Shown here: in pieces, positions 51,224 to 59,719 of the stretch
Position numbering within the stretch: position 1 is the stretch's first letter
How the letters are laid out: each line of letters begins with the position of its first letter
Origin: an uncultured Collinsella sp.
Lineage (GTDB): Bacteria > Actinomycetota > Coriobacteriia > Coriobacteriales > Coriobacteriaceae
Length of the DNA stretch: 64,000 nucleotides
Assembly (NCBI GenBank): GCA_958427145.1
Contig: CAUAAZ010000001.1
Span: 62,001 to 126,000 of the forward strand
Direction of reading: 5' to 3'
Position numbers and translations under genes: made by a program
Notes under the pieces: model-generated
What the model saw: the letters and a program-made list of their open reading frames with translations, nothing else
Database searches by the model: none
What the model was told of the DNA's origin: nothing

Positions 51224-51886
51224 ATGGCGAGAATACTGGCAGTGGATGATGAGCGGGCGATCCTCGACGCGCTCGCGCGCGTCCTCGGCCGCGACGGCCA
51301 CGAGGTCGTCAAGGCAGCGGACCCGACGGCGGTCCCGGGGACGGACCTCTCGCGCTTCGACCTCGTGCTCTGCGACGTCATGATGCCGGGGCTCGACGGC
51401 TTCAAGCTCGTGCGGCAGATCCGCCCGGACTTCGACGGGCCCATCATCTTCCTGACCGCGCGCGTGGCCGTGGACGACGCCGTGGCCGGCTACGGCCTGG
51501 GCGCCGACGACTACGTCCGCAAGCCCTTCGGGGCCGCGGAGCTGCGCGCCAAGGTCGCGGCCCATCTACGCCGTGAGCGCCGGCCGCGCTCGCACGCCCT
51601 CTCCTTCGGGGAGGTGCGGATCGACCTCGGGGCGCGCGGCCTCGCCGTGGGCGGCGAGGCTGTGCCGCTCACGCCCACCGAGTACGCCATCTGCGAGTAC
51701 CTCGCCCGCCACCCCGGGCAGGTCATGAGCCGCGCGCAGATCCGCGAGGCGGTGCTCGGCTGGGAGAGCGACGCCGACGACGCGGCCATATCCATGCAGG
51801 TCAGCCGCGCCCGGAGGAAACTCTCCGAGGCCGGCGCCGATCCGATCGCGACCGTCTGGGGGATGGGGTACAAGTGGCAGCTCTGA
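51224..51886 (+). CDS. OmpR-family response regulator of the LanFEG-like locus
   Basis: A 220-residue regulator. Receiver: VDDERAILDAL, the Asp in LVLCDVMMPGLDG and KPFGAAEL. Winged helix: LTPTEYAICEYLARHPGQV and SMQVSRARRKL. AGGAGG lies 7 bases before ATG. The kinase gene overlaps its end. It presumably induces the ABC genes just upstream when a peptide antibiotic is sensed (LanRK logic). Confidence 0.93.
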   Translation: MARILAVDDERAILDALARVLGRDGHEVVKAADPTAVPGTDLSRFDLVLCDVMMPGLDGFKLVRQIRPDFDGPIIFLTARVAVDDAVAGYGLGADDYVRKPFGAAELRAKVAAHLRRERRPRSHALSFGEVRIDLGARGLAVGGEAVPLTPTEYAICEYLARHPGQVMSRAQIREAVLGWESDADDAAISMQVSRARRKLSEAGADPIATVWGMGYKWQL

Positions 51887-53310
51887 GGACCGGGGCGCGA
51901 GGTCGCGGGGGCATGCCGCTCTCCTTCGTCATCGCGCGCTACTTCGCCTACGCGTTCGCGGCGGTCGCCACGGCGTGGCTCGCCTCGTTCATGGCGCTCT
52001 CCGCGGCGATCAACGCGGGCTTCGTCTACGAGGCGAGCTGGGGGCCGGCCAATGCGCGCGAGGTCGCGGAGGGCCTGGCACGCGACGGCGTCTGCGGGCA
52101 GCAGGACGTGCCGACGGCGTACCGCTACCTCATCCTGAACAAGGACGGACACGTGCTGATGACAGACCTCGAGGGCACGCGGCTCGAGGGCGCGACGGAA
52201 ATGGCCCGTGCGGCACTCGCCGCGGATCCGGGCACAGTGGAGATCGAGGGCGGGGGCTCGGGCCTCACCTACGCCGCGTTCCCACTCAAGGGCGGCGGGG
52301 CATGCGCACTCGTCAGCGAGTACCTGCCTCAGTGGGTCTCGCGCGACCTCGCCGGCCTGCTTCCCAACCCGCAGAACCTCATGCTCGTCGGCGCCGCTGC
52401 GGGAAGCGCGCTCGCGCTCGCGCTCGTGGCGCGCCGCGCGAGCCGCGTGATCTCGCGCAAGATGGCGCCGCTCGCGGAGGCGGCGGGGCGCGTCGGCGCG
52501 GGGGAGCTCGACTTCGCGGTCGGCAGCACCAACGTGCGCGAGGTGAACGACGTCCTCGCCGCGATGGACGCCATGCGGACCTCCCTCGCCGAGTCGCTCG
52601 AGGCCCGCTGGGCCGCGGAGCGGGGGCAGCGCGAGCAGGTGGCGTCGCTCGCCCACGACCTCAAGACGCCGCTCACCGTGCTGCGCGCAAACGCCGACTT
52701 CGTGGCGGAGGAGCTGGAAGACGAGAAAGACGCCGAACTCGCGGCCGCCGCGCGCGACATAGCCGGCAGTGTCGAAAGGCTCGACGGCTACGTGCGCCTG
52801 CTCATCGAGGCCTCGCGCGGGTCCGGCGGGGCGGAGAGGGCCCCCATGCGGCCGGCCGAGCTCTGCGAGCAGGTCCTCGCCGAGGCCGCCCAAATCGCCC
52901 GGTCGCGAGGCGTGACGCTCGACGCGGCCACGGGCCCCGCTGTCGCGGGCGCGCCCGAGGCCCCGCTCGACCGAACCGCCCTGGCGCGAGCCGCCGCGAA
53001 CCTTGTGGTCAACGCCGCCGAGCACGCGCGCTCGCGCGTGGCGGTCTCCTGCGACGTCGTGGGCGGATACCTCGTCATCGAGGTCGCTGACGACGGACCG
53101 GGCTTCTCTCCCGCCGCCCTCGAACGCGGCTGTGAGCGCCTCTTCACAGACGACTCCTCCCGTTCCTCGCGCGACGGAGGCCGCCACTACGGACTCGGCC
53201 TCCACGCCGCCTCCGAGGCCGCGAGCGCCCACGGGGGCTCCGTCTCGCTCGCCAACAGCCCCTCAGGCGGCGCGGTGGCCACCATTGCGGTCCCCCTGTG
53301 CGGGGCCTGA
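51874..53310 (+). CDS. Sensor histidine kinase of the LanFEG-like locus
   Basis: A membrane kinase with TM helices near 22-45 and 163-190, an outer domain of about 115 residues, HAMP, HisKA with VASLAHDLKTPLTVLRANAD and HATPase with NLVVNAAEHA, VADDGPGFSP and GRHYGLGLHAASEAA. DLKTPL is a common variant of ELRTPL. The GTG at 51874 gives 478 residues and overlaps the regulator; an ATG at 51913 is an equally good start. Confidence 0.92.
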   Translation: MAALRTGARGRGGMPLSFVIARYFAYAFAAVATAWLASFMALSAAINAGFVYEASWGPANAREVAEGLARDGVCGQQDVPTAYRYLILNKDGHVLMTDLEGTRLEGATEMARAALAADPGTVEIEGGGSGLTYAAFPLKGGGACALVSEYLPQWVSRDLAGLLPNPQNLMLVGAAAGSALALALVARRASRVISRKMAPLAEAAGRVGAGELDFAVGSTNVREVNDVLAAMDAMRTSLAESLEARWAAERGQREQVASLAHDLKTPLTVLRANADFVAEELEDEKDAELAAAARDIAGSVERLDGYVRLLIEASRGSGGAERAPMRPAELCEQVLAEAAQIARSRGVTLDAATGPAVAGAPEAPLDRTALARAAANLVVNAAEHARSRVAVSCDVVGGYLVIEVADDGPGFSPAALERGCERLFTDDSSRSSRDGGRHYGLGLHAASEAASAHGGSVSLANSPSGGAVATIAVPLCGA

Positions 53311-53328
53311 CGACTCAGGCCCCGCACA
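53297..53328 (+). terminator. Terminator of the two-component operon
   Basis: A perfect 14-bp GC-rich stem (53297-53310 with 53315-53328) overlaps the kinase stop codon and has a CGAC loop. Confidence 0.7.
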
Positions 53329-53390
53329 CCGGAGTGCCTCGCAATCAAACGCTTCCCGGATAATAATACCCGTTGCAGGGATCGCCCTGG

Positions 53391-53537
53391 CTAGTCGCCG
53401 CCCATGCGCATGAGCATGTCGGCGATGCGAGTCGCCATCTCGTCCACCGCCGCACGGATGTTGGCGACCCAGGACGCATGGCCGGCCTGATCGGATGCCT
53501 CCGCTTCAAGCACGTCGCAAATGACGGCGGCGACCAC
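53391..53537 (-). CDS. Possible small fragment or 48-residue protein
   Basis: A minus-strand frame from GTG 53537 reads VVAAVICDVLEAEASDQAGH, then ASWVANIRAAVDEMATRIAD and MLMRMGGD before its stop. Helical, codon use like neighbours, no ribosome site. It may be the tail of a lost gene. Confidence 0.3.
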   Translation of the reverse strand: MVAAVICDVLEAEASDQAGHASWVANIRAAVDEMATRIADMLMRMGGD

Positions 53538-53602
53538 CCCGTGAGCCGCCCGCGGCCGGGCACGCGAAGGAGCCTCGAGACGAAAGGAGCTCGAGGACGA
53601 CC

Positions 53603-53730
53603 ATGACCAAGAGCATTAGCAGGAGCCAGGTGAGGCTCATCGCATCGACCAACGCGATATTCGGCGCCGACGAGGCGCGCGCGATGCTGCGCATCAGCCG
53701 CGACGCCATGTACCGGCTCGCCCCCCCTGC
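53603..53730 (+). pseudogene. Possible truncated helix-turn-helix gene start
   Basis: AAAGGAG precedes an ATG giving MTKSISRSQVRLIASTNAIF, then GADEARAMLRISRDAMYRLA, whose end resembles a helix-turn-helix. About residue 40 the sequence changes abruptly to AT-richer DNA of the DUF3800-linked RNA, so the gene is cut. Confidence 0.35.
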
Positions 53731-53749
53731 ACTTACCGTTAGAGTATGC

Positions 53750-53816
53750 TATAAGGTTACTGGTGGCCCATTGAGCTACCTCCAAGTGCCGGGGGAGTCC
53801 CCCGGCTATTTTTTTA
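53750..53816 (+). ncRNA. DUF3800-associated RNA motif with terminator
   Basis: From a possible start near 53757 the sequence reads TTACTGGTGGCCCATTGAGC then TACCTCCAAGTGCC. A strong hairpin (about 53788-53806) and TATTTTTTT close it. The DUF3800 gene remnant begins about 40 bases later. RNA motifs of this kind have been described upstream of DUF3800 genes (named DUF3800-I and so on). Pattern also recalls ToxI repeats. Boundaries are approximate. Confidence 0.55.
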
Positions 53817-53847
53817 TCCATTCCATTAGGAGTCCCCATTGGCCTAG

Positions 53848-54040
53848 GAGCTCAGCATCTTCGTCGACGAGAGCGGACCGCGGCGACAAGGCTCGCTACT
53901 ACCTGCTCACACTCGTCTTTCACGACCAGGAAGACAGCATCGCCGAGGCGGTCACGGACTATGAGGCCAAGCTTGCCAGGGGCGATCTCCCCAACATTCC
54001 GTTTCACTCCGAGCCTCTCATGAACGGACACAAGGACTTA
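53848..54040 (+). pseudogene. DUF3800 gene remnant with nonsense codon and frameshift
   Basis: GAGCTCAGCATCTTC encodes ELSIFVDESG, the start of DUF3800 proteins, but a TAG precedes it in frame and no start codon remains. After DESG the frame shifts and continues GDKARYYLLTLVFHDQED, then SIAEAVTDYEAKLARGDLPN and IPFHSEPLMNGHKDL. Then homology ends where the methyltransferase block begins. It is a dead 5' part of the gene. Confidence 0.75.
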
Positions 54041-54057
54041 CTGCATGATTCGTGTGT

Positions 54058-54080
54058 TATAGTTAGATGTCTCTAACTAT
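54058..54080 (+). promoter_or_regulatory. Small inverted repeat upstream of the first methyltransferase
   Basis: ATAGTTAGA and TCTAACTAT flank TGTC, about 15 bases before ATG 54096. It overlaps a possible -10 TATAGT and could be an operator. Confidence 0.5.
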
Positions 54081-54095
54081 TTGGGGGCGACAGCC

Positions 54096-54725
54096 ATGCA
54101 CGAACGCAAGGGTTTCTGGGACAAGAATGCCGGTCGGTATGACCGTTTCATGCGAAACGACCGGGCGGCGTATGAGAAGATGTATGGGCTGATCCGGCCG
54201 GTAGTGAAAGCAAAAACCGTACTGGAGGTTGCCACCGGCACGGGGCTTATCGCAAAGAGCATCGTGAATGCGGCGGCGCACATCGAGGCTACGGACGCTT
54301 CTGCAAAGATGATCCTTGAAGCAAAGCGGGGCAATCAATCCGCAAAGCTGCACTTTTCCGTACAAGATATGTTCCGCCTGCCCTATGCACAGAAGTCCTT
54401 CGAAGTGGTGATCGCGTCCAACGCGCTTCACATAGTGCCGCATCCGGAAAAGGCACTGCAAGAAATCAGGCGGGTGCTGAAGGACGACGGCGTGCTCATC
54501 GCGCCAACCTTCACCCACGCGGGGAACTCGGTTTCCGGCAAGGCAAAAGCCTTTTTCATGAGTATGGCGGGATTCCCCCTCCACAGCAGGTGGACAAGCG
54601 AGGAATACCTACGCTTCCTGCGTCAAAACGGCTGGGCGGTGCAGAAAAGCGCGGTGCTGAAGGCCTCGTTCCCGTTGACCTATGCAGAATGCACAAAATC
54701 GGAGGGGCCAGATGTCGTTCTTTGA
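54096..54725 (+). CDS. Class I SAM-dependent methyltransferase
   Basis: A 209-residue enzyme of the UbiE/Coq5-like type. Motif I is VLEVATGTGLIAKSIV and later DMFRLPYAQKSFEVVIASNA, LHIVPHPEKALQEIRRVLKD. GGGGGCG precedes ATG 54096. Composition is less GC-rich than the Lan block and codons resemble Clostridia, so it is likely acquired. A second methyltransferase gene overlaps its end by 14 bases. The substrate is unknown. Confidence 0.88.
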   Translation: MHERKGFWDKNAGRYDRFMRNDRAAYEKMYGLIRPVVKAKTVLEVATGTGLIAKSIVNAAAHIEATDASAKMILEAKRGNQSAKLHFSVQDMFRLPYAQKSFEVVIASNALHIVPHPEKALQEIRRVLKDDGVLIAPTFTHAGNSVSGKAKAFFMSMAGFPLHSRWTSEEYLRFLRQNGWAVQKSAVLKASFPLTYAECTKSEGPDVVL

Positions 54726-55317
54726 AAACACCCGCAAGCCCATGGGCCTCGGCGGAAAACTTATGGTTGCCATGATGAATCTGGGCCACAGCCCTGTGGC
54801 GCGGTGGGGACTTCGATTTCTACGACTTGCGCCAAATGCCAAGGTGCTGGATTGCGGCTGCGGCGGCGGGGCGAACATAAAACGGCTGCTGAAAAAATGC
54901 CCGCATGGCGTCGTCAAGGGCGTCGACTATTCGCCCGTCAGCGTGGAGAAGACTAGAAAGCTCAACCGAATTGCAATTCAGGAGGGGCGTTGTGCCGTTC
55001 TGCAAGGCAGTGTGGCGGATATGGTGTTTGAGGATAGCTACTTCGATGCCGCCACGGCCTTTGAGACCGTCTATTTTTGGCCTGATTTGCCCCGATGCTT
55101 CCGTGAGGTCTGGCGGACGCTGAAGCCAGGCGGGACAATTCTCATCTGCAACGAGAGCAATGGCGATACGGACAAGGACGAGAGGTGGACGCAGATCATC
55201 GGCGGCATGACCATCTACAAGGACATTGAATTAAAGGCGTATCTGGAGCAGGCGGGTTTTCACGAGGTGCAGATACGCAAAAAGAAAAAGTGGCTCTGCG
55301 TCACGGCGCGGAAGTAA
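54712..55317 (+). CDS. Class I SAM-dependent methyltransferase
   Basis: A 201-residue enzyme: KVLDCGCGGGANIKRLLKKC is motif I, YSPVSVEKTRKLN follows, and FDAATAFETVYFWPDLPRCF and REVWRTLKPGGTILICNES complete the fold. ATG 54712 has GGAGGGG 5 bases upstream and overlaps the previous gene. Basic end RKKKKWLCVTARK. It probably shares a substrate or pathway with the overlapping upstream methyltransferase. Confidence 0.88.
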   Translation: MSFFENTRKPMGLGGKLMVAMMNLGHSPVARWGLRFLRLAPNAKVLDCGCGGGANIKRLLKKCPHGVVKGVDYSPVSVEKTRKLNRIAIQEGRCAVLQGSVADMVFEDSYFDAATAFETVYFWPDLPRCFREVWRTLKPGGTILICNESNGDTDKDERWTQIIGGMTIYKDIELKAYLEQAGFHEVQIRKKKKWLCVTARK

Positions 55318-55432
55318 GGGCATCAAGCACGGGCGTTTTTGCATCCATCCTGCACATGGCGATAGGCATGACGGTCATAGCGGCTGTGCTGGCGGCAATT
55401 ATGACAGTTTTTATTCACTGAAGAAGAAACCT
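55318..55432 (+). other. Short gap with a possible 21-residue TM peptide
   Basis: ATG 55356 to stop 55421 encodes MAIGMTVIAAVLAAIMTVFI with a final His, one hydrophobic helix. It has no ribosome site and may be a remnant between the second and third methyltransferase genes. Confidence 0.3.
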
Positions 55433-56233
55433 ATGAAATATAAAATTGAAAAAAACACCGTGCAGGAGACGCTGATCCTCCCGCTGTATTCCCGGAAGCT
55501 GTGTACGGAGCTGTACCCGAACCTTTACAGGGATGAAACAGCGGTTCGCCTGCTCGACCAGATCGACTACGACTTTTCAAAGGCAGAGAAAAACTCCCGC
55601 AGCCTGATGCAGCGCTTTGGTGCGCTGGAGGTGGCCATGCGGCAGGGTGATCTTGCTTTCGAGGTGCGGGATTACCTGAAAGACCACCCCAATGCGGCGG
55701 TGGTCAATATGGGCTGCGGGCTGGACAACACCGGCAGAACCTGCGACAACGGTAGGTGCAAGATCTACAATCTGGACTTCCCGGATGTGATTGCCTTGCG
55801 GCAGCAGCTACTGCCCGCCGGGGATCGAGAACAAAATATCCCCTGCGATCTGAAAGACACCGCATGGTTTAGCAAAATCGATGCCTCCGGCGGGGCGGTA
55901 TTCTTTGCCTCCGGGGTGTTCTATTACTTTCTGACCCAGCAGGTCCGGGAACTGGTGCGGGGAATGGCAGACACTTTCCCCGGCGGTGTGCTGGTCTTTG
56001 ATGCTGCCAATCGGACGGCAGTAAAGATGATCGCAAAAACATGGCTTAAGACTGCAAAAATCAAGGATGTGAGGGCATATTTTGCGGTTTCGGATGCCGC
56101 CAAGGAAATCGGCACGTGGGACAGCCGTCTGCAGGTCACAAGTCGCGGCTATATGCTGGGCTACAACGATTTGAGAGACCCTTCTGTCAGCGGCTTTTTC
56201 CGGTTTCTCGCAAGGGTCGGTGAAAACGGATGA
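55433..56233 (+). CDS. Class I SAM-dependent methyltransferase, leucine carboxyl methyltransferase (LCMT) type
   Basis: A 266-residue protein of the LCMT/PpmI-like family: ETLILPLYSRKLCTELYPNL, the glycine-rich SAM site VVNMGCGLDNTGR, YNLDFPDVIALRQQLL and GVFYYFLTQQVRELVRGMAD. Family members O-methylate small acids or polyketides. AAGAAGAAACCT precedes the ATG. It is the third methyltransferase in a row, with the same lower GC and Clostridia-like codons. Confidence 0.88.
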   Translation: MKYKIEKNTVQETLILPLYSRKLCTELYPNLYRDETAVRLLDQIDYDFSKAEKNSRSLMQRFGALEVAMRQGDLAFEVRDYLKDHPNAAVVNMGCGLDNTGRTCDNGRCKIYNLDFPDVIALRQQLLPAGDREQNIPCDLKDTAWFSKIDASGGAVFFASGVFYYFLTQQVRELVRGMADTFPGGVLVFDAANRTAVKMIAKTWLKTAKIKDVRAYFAVSDAAKEIGTWDSRLQVTSRGYMLGYNDLRDPSVSGFFRFLARVGENG

Positions 56234-56275
56234 AAATGCAAATCGTGAAAATAAGATTTTGAGAGGCAAAAATGC

Positions 56276-56325
56276 AAAAGACGAGCGCTTCTTGCCGCCC
56301 AATTGGCAAGAAGCGCTCGTCTTTT
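56276..56325. terminator. Strong bidirectional terminator
   Basis: A perfect 21-bp stem (56276-56296 with 56305-56325) begins with AAAA and ends with TTTT, so it works on both strands. It separates the imported methyltransferase block from the convergent sugar operon. Confidence 0.9.
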
Positions 56326-56357
56326 CTTAACGCGTTGTATGGCGGAGAGAGCGCAAG

Positions 56358-57242
56358 TTACGCGAGCGCCCTTCTTGCCAGCTCGGCCGCGCCGAGGATT
56401 CCTTGGTCGCCGCCGCAGCCCGGGGCGCAGATGTAGCTCTCCATGTCCTTAAGCTCGGCGGTCTGGATGTAGCCACCCAGATATTCGAGGGTCTTCTTGC
56501 GGACGATGCCGTAGAGCTGCTCCTGGTGCATCACGCCGCCGCCGAGGACGATGCGGTGAGGCGAGTACATGAGCACGAGGTTCGCACACATCTGCCCCAG
56601 ATAATCCCCCTCGAGCATCCACACCTCATCGTTGTCCGCGAGCTCGGCCGCGGGCTTTCCCCAGCGCGCGGCGATGGCGGGGCCGGAGGCGAGGCCCTCG
56701 AGGCAGCTCGCGTGGCTCGGGCAGACGCAGCGTCCTTCCTCGGTGGGACGGGTCCTTACCAGCATGTGGCCGGCCTCGGGGTGCAGCATGCCGTGAAGGA
56801 GCCTGCCCGCGCACATGACGCCCGCGCCCACGCCGGTGCCGATGGTCACGTAGACGGCGTCCTTGAGCCCCTTGCAGCAGCCGAAGACCGCTTCGCCGAG
56901 GCAGGCAACGTTCACGTCCGTATCGTAGGCCACCGGAATCCCGAGGGCGTCGGCAAACGCGGCGCGAAGACCATAGCCTCGCCACGCGAGCTTGGGCGTT
57001 TGGAGGATGGAGCCGTAGCGCTCGTCGGCGGGGTCGACGCAGGTCGGGCCGAAGGCGCCGATGCCCAACGCGTCCACATCGCGGGCGGCGAACCACTCGA
57101 TCATCTGCGGGACGGTCTCGGCGGGCGCAAGCGTCGGGGTCTCCATACGGTCGAGGACCTCGCCGTCGCCGGACACCACGGCACAGACCATCTTGGTCCC
57201 GCCGGCCTCGAGGGCGCCGAGCCTCATTTGCTTTTCGCTCAT
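56358..57242 (-). CDS. ROK-family sugar kinase (fructokinase-like)
   Basis: A 294-residue kinase. GALEAGGTKMVCAVV is the phosphate loop; IGAFGPTCVDP and TPKLAWRGYGL, catalytic Asp in DTDVNVACLGEAVFG, TIGTGVGAGV, EAGHMLV and Cys/His zinc site CVCPSHASCLEG follow. The match to ScrK/GmuE-type fructokinases (GxEAGGTK) favours fructose or mannose. It is the last gene of the minus-strand PTS operon and may phosphorylate the sugar released by the GH172 enzyme. GGAGGATCGC precedes the ATG. Confidence 0.9.
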   Translation of the reverse strand: MSEKQMRLGALEAGGTKMVCAVVSGDGEVLDRMETPTLAPAETVPQMIEWFAARDVDALGIGAFGPTCVDPADERYGSILQTPKLAWRGYGLRAAFADALGIPVAYDTDVNVACLGEAVFGCCKGLKDAVYVTIGTGVGAGVMCAGRLLHGMLHPEAGHMLVRTRPTEEGRCVCPSHASCLEGLASGPAIAARWGKPAAELADNDEVWMLEGDYLGQMCANLVLMYSPHRIVLGGGVMHQEQLYGIVRKKTLEYLGGYIQTAELKDMESYICAPGCGGDQGILGAAELARRALA

Positions 57243-57321
57243 GCGATCCTCCTTACAAAGGGACGCCCGCAGTCATGGTCAACCGCGGACGCCCATAACG
57301 TTGGCTTGTTTCGAGGCGACC

Positions 57322-58446
57322 CTACCTGGGCACGCGGTCCTGCCTTGCGGCAAACGGGGCGAGCACGGCGTGCGGTTCGCTTTGGTACCAGTAGGCGACG
57401 GTGGAGATGTCGTCCTCGCGCTCGTAGAGCTTGATGTCGTCGTTGCCGAGGTCCTGGAACGTCACGCGCAGGTCCTCCTTGAACGAGATCGGGTCGGGAA
57501 GGTGCCACCTGTAGAGGCCGTGCCTGGGCAGCGCGTCGTCGTTGGTCGCGAGCATCGGGTTCGGGTTCGGCTTGCCCGCGCTGAAGCGGTCGCGCGTGGC
57601 GTCGCGCGTCGAGCGGTACGGGTAGCCGGCGAACAGTGTGTTGAAGCACTGCGCCTCGGGCAGCGCGTGGGGCGGCCTGTCGAGGAAGGCCCAGGCACCG
57701 CCAAAGTAGTCCTCGGCTCCCGTCGAGGTGACCGTGGGGAACTCCTCGTCGCCGTCGAGGAAGAACTTCATCTCGCCCTCGCCCCACCAATAGCGCTCCA
57801 GGGCGCACAGGGCCATGTAGGTGCCGACGTAGTAGCCCTTACCGCGCACGCCGTCGAGCACGGTGTAGTCGACGCCCCTGCGGGTGCTGCGCTCGCGGTT
57901 AAAACGGGCGTGGAAGTACATGGCGTCGTCCGGCACGTCGGTGAGCGCGTAGTTGAACGTGTAGAAGATGTACTTAATGAACCCGGGGTGCTCGCTCGTA
58001 AGCGTGACTTTGGCGTGCTTCCTGAAGGGCATCTCGAAGTAGCAGTTCATGCCGCCCGTCGGGTTCACGCAGATGGGCATCGAGTTGACGATGGCGCGCT
58101 CACCGAAGCCGTTGCAGAAGAAGTCGCCGACAGGGCACTCGACCGAGGGGGTCTCCTCGTCGTCCCAGTAGAAGCGCAGCACGAGGTCGCGCATGACGAA
58201 GCTGCCGGCGGCGGTCTTGTCGGGGACGGTCATCCAGATGTGGCGGATGATGCCGGGGCCCTCGATGTCCGCGAGCGTGATGGTCTCGCCGGACTCAAGG
58301 GGCACGCAGCACGAGCCCTTGCGGCCGACGCCGAGGTGGCTGGCCGACATGGCGGCGTGGCCCTTCTCGCCCGTGATGTTCTCGGGGGTGATGGCGCGGC
58401 TTTCTTCACCGCCGTGCATCCACACGTCTTTAAGGAACTCTCTCAT
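57322..58446 (-). CDS. GH172 (DUF2961) glycoside hydrolase
   Basis: A 374-residue enzyme of the DUF2961 family, now GH172, which includes alpha-D-fructofuranosidases acting on difructose dianhydride I, and D-arabinofuranosidases. Visible family blocks are LADIEGPGIIRHIWMTVP, VECPVGDFFCNGFGE, GGMNCYFEMPFRKHAKVTL, GEMKFFLDGDEEFPTVTSTG and GAEDYFGGAW with the likely catalytic Glu. There is no signal peptide, so it acts in the cytosol on imported, perhaps phosphorylated, sugar. GGAGGTCGACG precedes the ATG. The PTS neighbours suggest uptake of its substrate. Confidence 0.88.
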   Translation of the reverse strand: MREFLKDVWMHGGEESRAITPENITGEKGHAAMSASHLGVGRKGSCCVPLESGETITLADIEGPGIIRHIWMTVPDKTAAGSFVMRDLVLRFYWDDEETPSVECPVGDFFCNGFGERAIVNSMPICVNPTGGMNCYFEMPFRKHAKVTLTSEHPGFIKYIFYTFNYALTDVPDDAMYFHARFNRERSTRRGVDYTVLDGVRGKGYYVGTYMALCALERYWWGEGEMKFFLDGDEEFPTVTSTGAEDYFGGAWAFLDRPPHALPEAQCFNTLFAGYPYRSTRDATRDRFSAGKPNPNPMLATNDDALPRHGLYRWHLPDPISFKEDLRVTFQDLGNDDIKLYEREDDISTVAYWYQSEPHAVLAPFAARQDRVPR

Positions 58447-58458
58447 CGTCGACCTCCT

Positions 58459-58857
58459 CTATTCGTCGTCTTCGCACTCGGCGGAACTGGCACCGTTCAC
58501 GTAGACGATCTGCTGGCGCGCCTCGTCGACGAGGGCGTCGAAGTCGAGTTTCTCGTCGGGGCGCGCGAGCGCGACCGTCATGGCGAGCGGGAGGTTGACA
58601 CCCGCGATCACGTGGATCCGGTCGGAGGCGAAGCGGGAGAAGCGCTGGTTCACGCTGCCGCCGAGCGCGTCGGTAAGGACGACGACCTCGTCAGTGCCCG
58701 AAAGCGCCGCCTCGACCGCCGCGTCGAGCCCCTCGCCGTTGTCGTTCACGTAGGCGCAAACGGCGGTGACGGCGTCGCTCTTACCCGTAAGGAACTCGAG
58801 GGTGTCCTTGAAGCCCTGGGCGAGAAGGGAATGGCTCGCCACAACTATCTTTCTCAT
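58459..58857 (-). CDS. PTS mannose-family IIA component
   Basis: A 132-residue IIA domain. The phosphoryl-accepting His is His9 in VVASHSLLAQG; VVVLTDALGGSVNQRF and HVIAGVNLPLAMTVAL complete the mannose-type fold. It takes phosphate from HPr and passes it to the separate IIB protein. Upstream on this strand are IID, IIC and IIB. It ends 12 bases before the GH172 gene. Confidence 0.9.
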   Translation of the reverse strand: MRKIVVASHSLLAQGFKDTLEFLTGKSDAVTAVCAYVNDNGEGLDAAVEAALSGTDEVVVLTDALGGSVNQRFSRFASDRIHVIAGVNLPLAMTVALARPDEKLDFDALVDEARQQIVYVNGASSAECEDDE

Positions 58858-58883
58858 TGATTCACCAATCTCTTGGGTCGAAG

Positions 58884-59717
58884 CTAGGCGAGGATGCCGG
58901 CGGCGGAGGCGACCATCGCGAGGACGATCACCACGAGGATGAGGGCCGTCATGCTCGCGTTCTTCTTGGTAAGAAGGTAATACGCGCTTCCCGTGATGGC
59001 GGCGGGGATCATGGCAGGCAGGATCTTGTCGAGCAGCGGCTGAATCTCCATCGAGACGTCGCCGAAGCTGAAGCTAATCGGGCAGGTGACGCCGATGACC
59101 GAGGCGATGAGGCAGCCGACCACGGTGAGGCCGAGCACGGAGGCGGCGGCAGTGAGGTTGGGAAGCTTCTCGCTGAAGTCGGTGACGAGCTTCACGCCCT
59201 GCTTGTAGCCGAACTCGAGGGCGTGCATGCGGACCCAGAAGATGGCCAGGATGAGCGCGAACCAGATGCCGGCTCCCACGGGGTTGCCCTCGATGGCCAT
59301 GTAGGCGGCGATGGAGCCCATGATGGTCGGGATCATGGTCATGAGCAGGGAGTCGCCGACGCCGGCGAGCGGTCCCATGGTGCCGATCTTCAGGTCTTGG
59401 ACGGCGTCCGCCGCCGCTAGGCCGTCGCGTTCCTCCATGGCCACGCAGGCGCCAAGGATGATGGCGGCGAGCCAAGGCTGGGTATTGTAGTAGCGGAAGT
59501 GGTTGTTGAGCGCTTGCTTATAGTCCTCGTCGTTCGTGTAGATCTTCCTCAGGACCGGCGAGAGGGCGTAGGCGACCGAGGCGCCCTGCTGGGTCTGGTA
59601 GTTGAAGGTGCACACGCTCATGAGCCAGCGCCAGTTCGCGTTGCGCAGATCCTTCTTGGTGACCTTGTAGCCGGAGGGCTTGCCCTCGGCGACGGCGGTG
59701 ATGTTCTCGTTTTCCAT
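58884..59717 (-). CDS. PTS mannose-family IID component
   Basis: A 277-residue membrane protein: NWRWLMSVCTFNYQTQQGAS, GVSYALSPVLRKIY-type start, AIILGACVAMEERDGLAAAD, TMGPLAGVGDSLLMTMIPTI, GSIAAYMAIEGNPVG and a TM-rich C-terminus. These match ManZ/IID. With IIC it forms the sugar channel. It is two bases from the IIC gene, in one operon. Confidence 0.92.
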   Translation of the reverse strand: MENENITAVAEGKPSGYKVTKKDLRNANWRWLMSVCTFNYQTQQGASVAYALSPVLRKIYTNDEDYKQALNNHFRYYNTQPWLAAIILGACVAMEERDGLAAADAVQDLKIGTMGPLAGVGDSLLMTMIPTIMGSIAAYMAIEGNPVGAGIWFALILAIFWVRMHALEFGYKQGVKLVTDFSEKLPNLTAAASVLGLTVVGCLIASVIGVTCPISFSFGDVSMEIQPLLDKILPAMIPAAITGSAYYLLTKKNASMTALILVVIVLAMVASAAGILA

Positions 59718-59719
59718 GG

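Noticed and set aside
51511..53232. A 573-residue minus-strand frame opposite the Lan-type regulator and kinase
   Set aside because: Arg/Gly-rich shadow in extreme GC; the plus strand has clear receiver and kinase motifs.
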